DNA of 64,000 bases, taken from Sparassis latifolia (lineage: Eukaryota > Basidiomycota > Agaricomycetes > Polyporales > Sparassidaceae). The notes below the pieces were generated by a model. It ran no database searches. It had not been told where the DNA came from and was given only the letters and a program-made list of their open reading frames with translations. Position 1 is the first letter of the stretch. Each line of letters opens with the position of its first letter. Positions 12,163 through 23,349 of this stretch are shown here, piece after piece. The stretch covers positions 2,666,001 to 2,730,000 of the forward strand of contig CM031555.1 of assembly GCA_018466975.1 (NCBI GenBank). Reading direction: 5' to 3'. Both the position numbers and the translations under genes were made by a program.

Positions 12163-13861
12163 ACCTGTAGCTGGAATTTGTAGCTGTACATTGATTTGGT
12201 ATACTGACGGTATAAAATACTTACACGTTGAAATGCATGAATTTGAGTGATGAATCCCACAAGACCGAAGAATATGCATGAGAATGCCAAGTGACAATGA
12301 AACTGAACAACGTCAATCAAACTTCCGTCTGCTAGGGGCATATCCCCACTCCCCACGCGCGTCCGCGTCCTTACAGACCCAACTGGCGCACCACCGACCA
12401 TACCCATCTGCACTGCCGCGCCCTCCTCAACACTCTCTGCACTGTCACTCGACACTCGCCTGTGTCTGGCACCTGCCCCACCACCGACGCTGAGCGCGCG
12501 TGCGATCCCGTCGTTTAACCACAGCACAGGCGCGAAGATCGGCAGCCGGATGGGCACGAACGGCGACGGGTGCCGAATCTCGGCTTCCTGCTCGCCGTGC
12601 GCACGCGGCCGCGTGGGATTGAAGGGGTCGAGGGGACCGGGCGAGCGTGCATCGCCATGATAATGAACTGTAGACGTGCCGACTCAGGTTAGAGCTGAAC
12701 CGAGGAAGATGGATGGTGGTGCCTACTGAAGGCCATAGGAGAGCGAACAATGCTGCATTCGCGAGGCTGCCGCCCCACATGCAAAGCGCAGCGATAGGCA
12801 GACCTAGACAACGAACCTGAGTCAAGCAGCATCGGTCATGGAACTGCCGGAATACTAACCGAAGGCGAAATAATAGGCCCAGCGTTCCTCCAGATGTCGA
12901 ATCCTCCGAGAAAGCGAGAGCCCGCGGGCGATCCAGACGAAACTAACACAGATCAACACTCACAACATTGTACACGATAGGGATTACGCACTCGAAGCAA
13001 TAATATCTATCACGCACAGCTCCAACTCAACGATGACTTGTCGAGCGGGAAGGAGGACACCTACTCACGCATCGACCCAGCACGCGAACGTAAACCCGAG
13101 CCACGGGCCGAGGACGGGGATGTACCCCAGCGCGAACGAGACAACGAGCGATGTAACGACCATGATGGCGCCGTATGCCGATGTCGCGAGTGCGTTCAAC
13201 ATGCCGGTGTATGTTGCGGCGGCGGCGGCGGCGGCGGCACGCGATCCATGCTGCAACACGAAGGTGCGCTTCGCGATCAGCGTGCAGAACGTACTCTGCG
13301 TGGAATCGCAAACGGCGAGGGCCATCATTTTCAGAGCATAGAACACACAAGGGCAACTGTACAGACATACATTGAGGTACAACGACACGCCGACGACCGG
13401 AAGCAGCCAGAGCACTTGGTACGCCCAGCCGACGTTCCGGTGTAGCCATTTCCGCTGGTCTCGGGCCAGGGGGAAGAGGAGGAGCTCAAATACATAGATA
13501 GATGCGAGCGATATGGAATTGAGGAGCATGGACTTGGACACGTTTGCGCGGATCTCGGCGTCGCTAGCGGATGGATCACGGATGAGGATGGATCATGAAT
13601 GAGATACACAGATAACCCTCCGTCAGGATAGACGACGTACCTTGCAACGAGGCGAACTACGATATCCCAGCGGAATGCGTCGAGAAGGCCTTGTGCAGCA
13701 CACGCGAGCTGCACGCGGGCCGTTTCATAGAGAGAGAGGAAGGACGGGTACGAGGACCGCGACAGCGATGGGCGCGATGCATGGGAAACGAACGATGGGG
13801 CTGCCGAAGGAGAGTACGCTGATGGTGGTCGAGGGCGATACGGCCTCGAGGGCCTCGACAT
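12129..13861 (-). CDS. EI24 (etoposide-induced 2.4) family membrane protein
   Basis: Multi-pass membrane protein of the EI24 family, linked in other eukaryotes to ER function, autophagy and growth control. Exons are 13861-13641, 13563-13371, 13295-13069, 13006-12992 (only 15 nt), 12942-12860, 12803-12727 and 12667 downward. Family blocks are NVGWAYQVLWLLPVVG-VSLYLN, ALGYIPVLGPWLGFTFACWV, AYYCFDFVWIARGLSL and RRIRHLEERWAYYFAFGLP. They hold several hydrophobic membrane segments and the Pro-Val-Gly loop. In the last exon the frame breaks at the G run 12632-12635; one added base restores FIIMAMHARPVPLDPFNP and VPIRLPIFAPVLWLND. The exact stop is uncertain. The open frame runs to 12129, overlapping SEN34 by 34 nt. 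Confidence 0.88.
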
Positions 13862-15461
13862 CGTCCAGAGTGGTGAGGGACCGCTCGTGGTCGCTGTTTG
13901 GCAGTGGCGGTGAGCAGTTCTTGTCACGTGCCAGACTCGAGGCTCGGGGTGACTGTCGTCACACAGAGTGTGACGCGTCGTGTCGAATGTGACAGACGCG
14001 TTCGGTGGGCGCCTTCATCTTGACTCTCACTCATGCGGGCGCCACACACATACAATCCGCTTCTTCTGAAAGCATTTTACACAAGTCCAGGACGATCCAG
14101 GGCTCCTTAATAACTGGCTTCGGGAAAAGAATAATACGCTTTGAGTACGCTCGGCTCAAATTCTCATTGCATCCCATGCTCATGTCGTCCCTCGACTGCG
14201 TTAGCCCGCTACGAAATTGGCTCCTTTGGAAATTGATGGCGAAGATTCCTACTTCCCCGTACTTCTCTTTACGTTCTCAGTGCGTCTTCTCACAGCTTCG
14301 TCTTCTTCACTGTCATTCTCGGCTCCCTGTTCACACCCTGGGTCCTCATTATAAACGCTGCCATGCTATGCGTCTCACTCGAATCTCTTCCGCTCTCACT
14401 CTTCGGGTGCCTTGTCTTCCATCGAAGTACCTCTGTGTATGGCATTCTCATCACGTCTTTGCCTGTCCATTCAGCGCATGTTGAATCCCAATGCTCATAC
14501 GAGAGAGTTGATTCCTCCGACGAGGAACAAAGTTGGTCTGATCAGGTGCCGCACTAGTTTCACAAGGATTGTTTCTTCTTCTCGCTTCCCAATACCATGG
14601 GGTTATCTCGCGATGCAGCATGGTCATCGGAGGTTGAACGTTGAATCCTCACACTGAGTGGCCTCTTTCTGACTGGGCGGTCGTACCTACAGCCCAAACG
14701 TTACGCGTACGTGTATAGCGACGCAAGAAGCTTCCCATGCAGCTGAGCAGCGCTTCGTCATCGTCTGATGGCAGCTGTGTACTTCCCTGACCACTCGCAG
14801 GATCAAGGCCAACGTAACTGGGATGCACACGATGCATCCCTGCATCCGCCCTGATGCTACACGCGCCTTCCTGGATGACCCATGACCCACGCTGTTGGCC
14901 GGAGTGAACATTCTTCAGCCAGGATGCCGGACAGATGGGTGCGTCATGTCGGTGCATCTGGCGGTCTAGCGGTGCTCAAGTTACCATTCGCAGTGCGAAA
15001 CAGGGCTGGAAGAATCGAACGGGGAACACGTTGCAGCGGGCCATTACCACTCGCTGTTCCTGCCGAGGGTCTGGTTGTTTCGGAGGAAGATTGTCAGAGC
15101 GACGGGCTGTGTCTGTTTTTTTGGCTTTTTCTATCTTCCGCGCACGGCGCGCTCATAGATGGATGGATAGACAGTGCGGGACGGGGTGAGACTGCCAGTG
15201 GGAGGGCCTGGGCGGTGCTCGCCGGGGCGCGGTAGGAGACGGCACGTGACCTGATAGACGGCAGTGGGAGCGCGGCAAGGCAACCGTGTCCGCGCCTTAG
15301 ACACGCTTCGCGCTCGTCTGATTCAAAAACGAGACAGGTATTCTCTCGCCACCCTTTAATATTCCATCCTGTACCCACTCCAGTCCCCCCGTCTCACCGA
15401 CATCCGCAGACTACATAACCTCCGTGGTCTGCGTGCTCTTTCTCCCTCTCCCCTCCGCCCC
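13862..15461. other. Divergent intergenic region, EI24 / trehalose phosphorylase
   Basis: The 1.6 kb between two divergent start codons, so it holds both promoters. Open frames inside (for example 14005-14484) show no motif. The last 30 bases before the trehalose phosphorylase ATG are pyrimidine-rich, common in fungal leaders. CGTCGTGTC (13976-13984), close to the EI24 start, matches on the other strand part of a motif found at 10987 and 36118. Confidence 0.5.
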
Positions 15462-18231
15462 ATGGCTCCTCCCAACCACCAGTTCATCTCAAAGTCCTCA
15501 GATGTCGTCAGGCGCAGGCTATCCAGTGCCGTCTCTGGCAGGCGTCCCAGCGTGCCGGGCTACGCCCATCTCCAGGTACGCACACCTGTCGTCATCATCC
15601 GCGACCGCTTCCGACCGTCCATGTCCAGCCGATGTGGGCGGGCATAGCGGGCGCCGTCATCAACAGCAGCACCGCTTTCGAAGTCGCCATCTCCGTTCAC
15701 GACTCTGTCTACAACACGGACTTCGCCTCCACCGTCGTCCCCTATGATGCGAACGATCCCGATGCCCAATCTACCGCTATCGAGCAGCATGTCATGGAGA
15801 CGCTGCGAAAGTTCTCCACCGAGCACATGTGCAAGTTTCTTGGTGCTGGAGTGACTCTCAGCCTGCTCAAGGAGGTGCGTACGATGCACTTTCAGCCCTC
15901 AGTAGTTGAATTGGCTCATCCCGCCTTTCAGGCTCCGAATCTGTGCACCCATCTCTGGCTCGACATGGACATCGTCCCCATCGTGTTCAACATCAAGCCA
16001 TTCCATACAGATTCGCTCACGCGCCCGAACATCAAGCACCGTATCTCGTCAACAACCGGTTCTTACGTGCCTTCGGGTGCGGAGACCCCCACCGTGTACT
16101 ACGACCCGTCCCAGCTTCAAGACCACAACAAGCTCACGACCAACGTCAACCAGCGCCTCCCAATCCCGCGTACGGTCGACGAGCAGGCCGACTCCGCAGC
16201 GCGCAAGTGCATCATGTACTTCGGCCCAGGGAACAACCCGCGTCTAAGCATCGCATCGCGCAACCAGGTGGCCGTCGACTCGGGTGGAAAGATCCACCTC
16301 GTAGACGACATTGACGAGTACAAGACGACAACGAACAGTAAGGGAACGTGGAACTCTGTGATCAAACTTGCCGATGAGCTCCGGGACAAGAAGATCAAGA
16401 TGGGCTTCTTTTCTTCGACGCCCCAAGGCGGTGAGTGTGGGGTTAGTGCCTTCCTCCCATGCGGATATTGATCGCGTGCTTGCGTTCTCGCGTTTGTGTT
16501 CATGCCATTACGGAACTTCTGTGATCGGCCTGGTCAGGGGGTGTCGCGCTCGTGAGTGCCGTTCCACTAGAGCGCTTTATGTGGGGCGCTGAGAACATTC
16601 CTGCCATGATAGATGCGTCACGCGCTCATTCGTTTCCTCACCCTGCTGGACGTGGACGCCGCTTGGTAAGTCGTGTCCACTCATCTCCGCAGTCGGCGGG
16701 GACGTCTGGCATAACATACGCCCTTCTCTGATCGAGTGGTTTTTGATACGTGGTAATCCCAGGTATGTCCCCAACCCATCGCCGTCGGTGTTCCGCACGA
16801 CGAAGAACAACCACAACATCCTTCAGGGTGTCGCCGATCCGAACCTGCGCCTCACGAAGGAGGCTAAGGACAATTTCGATGCGTGGATTTTCAAGAACGG
16901 CCTGCGGTGGACGGCTGAAGGCGGCCCTCTTGCCCCGGGCGGCGTGGACATCGCCTTTGTCGGTGAGCGCGAGATCCGCTTTCTTTTGGCCGAATGCGGG
17001 GCTAACTACAGAACGCTTCGCCCAGATGACCCACAGATGCCGGGCCTCATCCCTCTGATCAAGCGTGTCCGGCCGGATCTGCCTATCATCTACCGCTCGC
17101 ATATCGAGATCCGCAGCGACCTGGTGCACAACAAGGGATCGCCGCAGGAGGAGGTCTGGAAGTACCTGTGGAACAACATCCAGCATGCCGACATGTTCAT
17201 CAGCCACCCCGTGAACAAGTTTGTGCCGAGTGACGTCCCGCTGGAGAAGCTTGCGCTCTTGGGTGCCGCAACAGACTGGTACGTACTCATCTCAAATTGT
17301 CATGCGTCCTATCGTACATTGTTTTAACAGGCTGGATGGACTGAATAAGCACCTGGATCCCTGGGACTCGCAGTACTACATGGGCGAGTTCCGCAGTCTC
17401 TGTGCGAAGGAGAAGATGCACGAGCTCGCATGGCCCGCGCGCGAGTACATCGTGCAGATCGCACGCTTCGACCCGTCCAAGGGTATTCCGAACGTCCTCG
17501 ACTCGTACGCGCGCTTCCGCCGCATGTGCGCCGAGGGCGAAAACCCCATCATGCACGAAGAGATTCCGCAGCTGCTCGTTTGCGGACATGGTGCAGTCGA
17601 TGACCCCGATGCCAGCATCATCTACGATCAGATCATGTCGCTCGTCAGCACTACGTACAAGGAGTACTTCAAGGATATTATCGTCATGCGCTGCCCGCCG
17701 AGCGATCAGCGTGAGTACCTCACTCTTCCTATCCCTTCTTTCGGTCTTAATATTCGTGTACTGATGTGGCCTGCAGTGTTGAACGTGTTGATGGCGAATT
17801 CCCGATTTGCTTTGCAGTTGTCGACGCGTGAGGGATTCGAGGTGAAGGTTTCGGAAGCGCTGCATGCTGGCAAGCCCGTCATCGCGAGCCGCACGGGAGG
17901 CATTCCTCTGCAGATCGAGCACGAGAAGAGCGGGTTCCTGTGCACGCCGGGTGACAACGATGCGGTCGCGAAGCACATGTACGCGCTCGCCACGGACGAG
18001 GAGCTATACCAAGAGATGTCCGAGTACGCGCGCACGCACGTCAGCGACGAGGTCAGCACCGTCGGCAACGCCGCCGCATGGATGTACCTCGCGGTCATGT
18101 ACTGCAGCCGCGGCGTCAATCTACACCCCAAGGGCGCGTGGATCAACGACCTCATGAGGACAGAGATGGGTGAACCCTACATCCCTGGTGAGCCCCGTCT
18201 GCCCCGCGGAGATATCCACGTACAAGGATGA
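15462..18231 (+). CDS. Trehalose phosphorylase (GT4 family)
   Basis: Reversibly converts trehalose and phosphate to glucose 1-phosphate and glucose in the cytosol, and helps mobilise storage sugar in mushrooms. Nine exons (15462-15575, 15629-15874, 15932-16430, 16538-16551, 16613-16665, 16763-16962, 17026-17278, 17331-17710, 17777-18231) join in frame to 737 aa. Blocks include MGFFSSTPQGGGVALMRHAL, WYVPNPSPSVFRTTKNNHNI, SHIEIRSDLVH, VARFDP-like IARFDPSKGIPNVLDSY, LLVCGHGAVDDPDASIIYDQ and the donor-binding EGFEVKVSEALHAGKPVIAS. The last is the GT4 E-x7-E region. Exon 4 is a 14 nt micro-exon coding GGVAL across its junctions. The intron at 16666-16762 also reads as an open peptide, so another splice form is possible. 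Confidence 0.95.
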
Positions 18232-18929
18232 GCGCTGTGCGTACCTTGAACGTGTCCCCTTTCTGTCCCACCTCTGTACCCCTCACGCGGGCTGCTTTCG
18301 TTGTGCTGCTTTATATTCCCACGTCGCTAGAGTGGAACTATATCCACGTGGCAAGGCGTACTCGTTTTCGTGTACATTAATTCTGTAGAAAATTGTGTAG
18401 AGTTAGACATTTGTGCTCGCAATGATTAACCTCGCTTCCCCTCCACCTCCAGGCTTCCACTCCAACCCCTGTTTCAACTGCTCCTTCCTCTGGATATATG
18501 TATCCGCAGCAGATGTAGAAGCCTGCCATGTCAAAGTGACTGTCAACATACTGATCAGCCTTTGAATTGACAATTGTACTCGCTGTTGAGTGTACAGCTC
18601 AGACTGGTGGACTGATCCTCCAGATCCCGGCCCGGACAAAGTTTTCGACCACGATATCCATTACACCTCTTAGTAGTGTGCCTTGACGGGATCTAAGTAT
18701 CTACAAGCCTCTAATTGCAACTGCTTCACGTCCGAATCACAATGGAACCATGGGAAACAGGACACCGCTGTGCTATTTACGATTAGCGCATGATCAACAC
18801 ATTCACACCTGTGAATCGAAGAGCCATCTCTTAGACCATAAGGTGAGTTCTATACGTGCAGTTTGCTTAGGCTCATAAATATTTACAGCCTCTAGTTGGC
18901 GACAATCGTTCCTCTCTAATAGAGGCTGA
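18232..18929. other. 3' flank of trehalose phosphorylase, no gene
   Basis: AT-richer spacer before the TIR elements. No coding region or RNA gene recognised. An 11-mer, CAGTTTGCTTA, near 18859 recurs at 20211 just beyond the second element. Confidence 0.4.
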
Positions 18930-19467
18930 GATCATTACCGATGACCCGCTGAGAAGTCCCCCGTGGGACACCGGACTTTGAACGATGCCGACGGCAATTC
19001 GACGCACGAATCTTTAGCGCTCAAGTCGCATGCAGCGCGGCCACAGGCGCGAAGCAAAGAGCTCTCTCATGGCGCGATCGATCCACCTGCAGACGATGCC
19101 CATGGCGACGTCGCTGTATTCTCCAATATACAGATGTGCTCTCAACCTATCCTTCAGTCTTTCCCAGATGTCCTAGCCTGCATTCTTGTCACGGTGTGAT
19201 CAGTGCATCAAAGCCATTCTGAAAAGTGTTCAGCTGCAGGTATGATAGACATAGAAAATAATATGGATTGCAGTTGCATAGTATACATGCATAAGTTCAC
19301 GAACGAAGCGAGTAGATGCGACGTTGACATCTCTGCCATCTTGCTGCCACCAACGCCTTTTGGGAATTATAGTTTAGTGCCGATGACGCAGCCGTCCCTT
19401 CCGGTGTCTGGCACGTAGCTCAAAAGCTCCCACGGGGGACTTCTCAGTGGGCTCCCGGATAATGATC
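18930..19467. mobile_element. Small TIR element (MITE-like), element A
   Basis: Left arm 18930-18968 and right arm 19428-19467 are inverted repeats of about 39 bp. Both contain the exact 20-mer CTGAGAAGTCCCCCGTGGGA in opposite orientation, and both start with GATCATTA. The 0.46 kb interior has only short frames with no transposase motif, so it would be non-autonomous. No target duplication was identified, partly because element B has inserted at its right edge. Confidence 0.75.
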
Positions 19468-19475
19468 CTAGACTA
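19466..19475. repeat. Target site duplication, left copy (element B)
   Basis: TCCTAGACTA immediately precedes the left inverted repeat of element B and is repeated exactly after its right end at 20201-20210. Confidence 0.85.
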
Positions 19476-20200
19476 GGACCTCGGAAAATAGCCTGACCAA
19501 CCCTTATGCTTTCACGGACAAATTTGGCCGAAAAATACGCTCAACTCTTATCCAATCCAGACAAATCGGACCAAATTCTGCTCGAAGCCTTATGCCTCAG
19601 TCCAGACAAGCGTGGGGGGTTGAACCCTAACCCTTATACCTCGGTCCGACCATGAGCCGCTCGTTTGACAGCGCTGAGCGCCTAGCGATCGTTTCCTGCG
19701 CGCTTAGCGATCGTTTCCCGTGCTCTGAGTTGCTCGTCAACTGTACCCTTCAAATACTTAGTCCTATCCTACGGCTTTCGTTCACTGACTTCTAATATAG
19801 AGCTCCGACATGTTCGTCCGCTGGCTACAAAATCTGAAGATTCTCAATTCCGCGGTGCTGGAACTCCAGAAGTTGAGGCGCAGAGGTACCAAGGAGATAG
19901 GTGATGCAACCGGCTAGTTTCTCAGAGCTTTCCTCTCGCAGTTGGCGTAGTACAGCATACAATATGATTTCTTAGAGCCTTATCCGGCCGTCCGGACAAA
20001 AATTGAGATTTTCGAAGCCTTATCTATCGATCCGGACAAAAAGTCGGTTCACAGAACCCATATGCCCAATCCAGACATATTATCATAAAACCGCTGGACC
20101 CTCACGATTTCACGGACAAAAACCTCGAATTTTGGGTTTCGGCGCTTAGACATTTTGACCTCTCCTGGATAAGGGTTATTTGGCGTATTTTCCGAGGTCC
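19476..20200. mobile_element. Non-autonomous TIR transposon with subterminal repeat arrays, element B
   Basis: The 725 bp element is bounded by perfect 15 bp inverted repeats GGACCTCGGAAAATA (19476-19490 and 20186-20200) that extend imperfectly to about 35 bp. Perfect 10 bp direct repeats flank it. Inside, a directly repeated motif of the type CCTTAT-N8/10-CCGGACAAA occurs about eight times: near 19502, 19546, 19588 and 19632 (spacing about 43) and near 19978, 20018, 20058 and 20098 (spacing 40). This resembles transposase-binding arrays. There is no coding capacity. The long target duplication fits Mutator-like elements, and subterminal arrays are also known in KDZ/Zisupton-type elements. 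The superfamily is unresolved. Confidence 0.85.
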
Positions 20201-20210
20201 TCCTAGACTA
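20201..20210. repeat. Target site duplication, right copy (element B)
   Basis: TCCTAGACTA, identical to 19466-19475, directly abuts the right end of element B. Confidence 0.85.
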
Positions 20211-20400
20211 CAGTTTGCTTACTCGTAGCGCTAGAGAAGCACAATTCATCATCACAACATCATCGATCATCACATAAATGGCAGGGACGAGCGTCTCTTG
20301 ACTTTGCTCTGGTTCAGATACAGGTTTGCCGTCATCTATCCTCACTTCCTCGAATTACAGTACATTGAATGCCTTGTATGTCCTATCTAGCGTTGTCTAT

Positions 20401-22389
20401 ATGAAGGCCTTTCCTCCAGACCAATATCTGGAACCCAACGGATATAAGCACATCTATCCCTCGACTCAAGTTCCCCATTTGGCTTGTGTTGCACCGTACG
20501 ATGCTCTTGGGTTCCCTGACTTCCCTGCCCGGATTGGTTGGGAAGTTCTTGAGTACAAACAAGGTCAGGAGATTCGATTACATCGTCTAGACCAACAAGA
20601 AGCCTCGACCGGTGAGCAGATCTCTCTGCTGCAAGAATGGTTGTTCTTCGGCGTTCTTGGAGAGATGTTCGGGATCTGCGACATGTCTCTTGACGTGTCG
20701 CATTTCGTCCACAGCAAGATTGTCTCGACGGCGCCTCTGAAAGAGTTTACCACTTCTTGGGCAGGACGCCTTGGAACCGTGGATAGAGCCATTCTTGATG
20801 CCCGCTCGCGGAGAATGCATGGATATTTGGATGTCATGGACGATTTCATGTTTGGTTGGCACCTTCGACAACTTTCGTTTGACGAAGCCCAAGTCCTTCA
20901 TTCGATCGTCATGGCCAGGAGTTTCTGTCATTCCATGTTCCTGTGGTATCTCCCAGAAAACAGCAGTGATGTTGCCCTGTACAATTACACTCCCTTCGGC
21001 CCAAGCTGCAGTATAACGCTAGAAAAAGGCGCAGTGCGCCATCTACTTGACAGAGGCTGGTGTAAAAGCGACGTATCCATGTTGTGCAGCGCAGGAATTG
21101 GGGAGACGATCTTTCTTATTACAGCCCTAGAACGGTCTGTAACAACCGTCGACCACTCCGAATGCACCGACACTGTCTGCAATGCAGATTGTCTTGACGA
21201 AGAGACCTATGTGACGCGGCATGTTCGGCTGGGATGTACTTGCCCCCATATACAGGTCGATGGCGGCGTTGTGGCCACCATCCTCGCGAATGGCGGAGTC
21301 CCTCGCATTCGTGTGCCGAAAATCAGTACCTCTGATGAAGACATTCATATTGAAGTCGTAGATGATGGACCGTACGTCGCCATCTCCCACGTCTGGTCTC
21401 ACGGCTTGGGAAATCCCAGGGACAACGCCTTACCTCAATGTCAGCTCTCGTATATTGCCGCCAGCATTTCTTTACTCGATAGTAACAAGTGCGCTTCCCC
21501 CTCCGTGTGGATTGATACGTTATGCATCCCTGTCGATCCAGCACTGCGAGAACATCGAAAGACCGCCATTACGAGACTCGGGAAGATATTCTCCGAGGCC
21601 TCTCAGGTGCTTGTATTGGATGCGGAACTTGAAAAGGCCTCTGTGAGATGTTCCCTCATCGAGCAAGGTCTCAGAATCCTATGTTCTGACTGGATGCGGA
21701 GACTTTGGACTCTCCAGGAGGCTGTTTTTGTGCAGAATAGCGGAAGGGATAAGCTGTACTTCCAGTTCGCCGACGGTGTGGTGGCCCACTCTTCGCTCGA
21801 CGTGGAGCAGAACGAGGCCAGTCCTCACAGGAATGACATTCACGTCGTACACGGTCTTCATGGTGTGCTCAGAGCATTAGAGGACCGCATCCCTCGCTCC
21901 TTCTCATCGTCCCAGCATTCCTTAGAAGATCCAGAACCAACTGAACGGCCCATTTACAAGTTAGCGCGCATGTCCGGCTCGCTCCAATATCGTGCTACTA
22001 GCAAGGCCGAGGATGAACCTGTATGTCTGGCGTCCTTGCTGGGCTTGGACGTACGGTCCGTGCTCGTCCACTCCTCCTCCGCCAAACGCATGCGACAGCT
22101 CTATCTCCTTATTGGCACGTTTCCTGCCACCATCATTTTCACCACAGGACGCTCTGCCCTCCGCTTCAATGACGGAGCGAGACTGCAGGAGCGCGGTTTC
22201 AGGTGGGCCCCGGCGTCGTACCTATCCCATCAGGCGTCCTTCCAGTTCCGAAACGTCGCAATGGCGTCCGTTGACTCTGAGGGCCTGCATGCCTCCTACG
22301 GGGGCTACCTCTTCACTTCCCAGCCGTTGACTCTGAGGGCCTGCATGCCTCCTACGAATTGTCTACCGCATCAGCGGCTCCCCAGATGA
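20401..22389 (+). CDS. HET-like domain protein with aberrant C-terminus
   Basis: The open frame from the ATG at 20401 encodes 662 aa; it opens upstream without an ATG, so an upstream exon is possible. The core resembles the heterokaryon-incompatibility (HET) domain: YVAISHVWSHGLGNPRDNAL near residue 324, then SVWIDTLCIPV and a segment ending SDWMRRLWTLQEAVF. Such proteins mediate non-self recognition and cell death in fungi, though most Agaricomycete paralogues are untested. The residues before it include PFDALGFPDFP-like PYDALGFPDFPARIGW. After YLFTSQP the sequence enters a second copy of a 33 bp stretch and stops at 22389. The expected end continues in another frame to 22681. Allele damage or a misassembly is likely. 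Confidence 0.8.
   Translation: MKAFPPDQYLEPNGYKHIYPSTQVPHLACVAPYDALGFPDFPARIGWEVLEYKQGQEIRLHRLDQQEASTGEQISLLQEWLFFGVLGEMFGICDMSLDVSHFVHSKIVSTAPLKEFTTSWAGRLGTVDRAILDARSRRMHGYLDVMDDFMFGWHLRQLSFDEAQVLHSIVMARSFCHSMFLWYLPENSSDVALYNYTPFGPSCSITLEKGAVRHLLDRGWCKSDVSMLCSAGIGETIFLITALERSVTTVDHSECTDTVCNADCLDEETYVTRHVRLGCTCPHIQVDGGVVATILANGGVPRIRVPKISTSDEDIHIEVVDDGPYVAISHVWSHGLGNPRDNALPQCQLSYIAASISLLDSNKCASPSVWIDTLCIPVDPALREHRKTAITRLGKIFSEASQVLVLDAELEKASVRCSLIEQGLRILCSDWMRRLWTLQEAVFVQNSGRDKLYFQFADGVVAHSSLDVEQNEASPHRNDIHVVHGLHGVLRALEDRIPRSFSSSQHSLEDPEPTERPIYKLARMSGSLQYRATSKAEDEPVCLASLLGLDVRSVLVHSSSAKRMRQLYLLIGTFPATIIFTTGRSALRFNDGARLQERGFRWAPASYLSHQASFQFRNVAMASVDSEGLHASYGGYLFTSQPLTLRACMPPTNCLPHQRLPR
22268..22356. 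repeat. 33 bp direct repeat disrupting the HET-like gene
   Basis: Positions 22268-22300 and 22324-22356 carry the same 33 bp, offset by 56 bp. As 56 is not a multiple of three, the second copy shifts the reading frame. Confidence 0.9.
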
Positions 22390-22681
22390 TGATGACCCGC
22401 CACCTCAGGTTTGGTTGGATGTTTGTGCAAGCTTTGGACAGGTTTCCCGAGCTGCGCTCATATTCGACGACTCCAGTCCCGACGATTCGTTTCGGGTCGC
22501 CGTGGTGTCCATACAAGGCGACAATGCAGGTGTTCTGCACGCGACCATCCTCGCTCGCGGATGGAATATGAACTATATCGATGGTGAGCCAGATGAACAC
22601 ACAATTGCAAAATTACGAGACGCGTCTGGGATTGTCAATGGGGAGTTCACTGCATCGGACCAGCGATGGTGCATTGCCTGA
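22357..22681 (+). pseudogene. Out-of-frame 3' remnant of the HET-like gene
   Basis: One continuous frame reads RIVYRISGSPDDDDPPPQVW, then LDVCASFGQVSRAALIFDDS, and ends SASDQRWCIA-like TASDQRWCIA with a stop at 22681. Short C-termini around a Trp-Cys are typical of this Agaricomycete family. It does not join in frame with the upstream exon, and no intron signal bridges the gap. Confidence 0.65.
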
Positions 22682-23349
22682 CGAGATTGCCGTAATGACT
22701 ATCGTGCACAACGGTCAGATACCGAGGCTGGTACGATTGATCATGCATGTGTACCTACTGAATATGCTGTTTCTGCCCAGAACACGAGGACGGCGAATGA
22801 TCGCGCATCACATTGTACCCCAACAAGAGAGCTAACACCACCTGCCGACATGAAACAAACAATTACCTCGAAACGTTCACCCCCGAGACTAGGTCCAACC
22901 CACATGCACCCTTATGTCGGAGTATGGCCGGGAGAAGTAGCAACAAATGACAGACACTCGTGTCGCTCTCTTCCAACAGCAGTTATCTCTAACACTATAT
23001 CGAGAGATCCACTCCCACTCCCACTCCCGCTCCCGCTCATAATTTATACAATATACGTAGAAATGGACACCCAGCGATGTCGCTCTGCCAGCCGCACCCG
23101 CACCATCCCCCACTGGCCTAACACCACTAAGGAAGAGCGGAGGAGCACGCACGTGAACGTCTTACATACGATATGAGGAGAAATAAGGAGACGCAAGAGG
23201 ACTACCGTGCGATGCTAAGGTATAAGCAGTCGCACACAATAGGTTGGACACACAGATCGAGATGAGTGAAACTAGAGTCAAGTCGAGATGTAAGACACGA
23301 GTACGCGACGATAATACGGAAGATAGAGATATATATGGAGAAGACGCAT
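22682..23349. other. Intergenic with a CCCACT/CCCGCT microsatellite
   Basis: No gene seen. A short tract of CTCCCACTCCCACTCCCGCT type lies at about 23008-23038. The rest is unique spacer between convergent genes. Confidence 0.5.

Noticed and set aside
14005..14484. 159-codon plus-strand frame
   Set aside because: No motif, no splice partners, and it lies in the promoter region between two well-supported divergent genes.
22357..22681. Separate small gene after the HET-like protein
   Set aside because: Content matches the expected end of the HET-like protein, so it is better read as its displaced 3' part.
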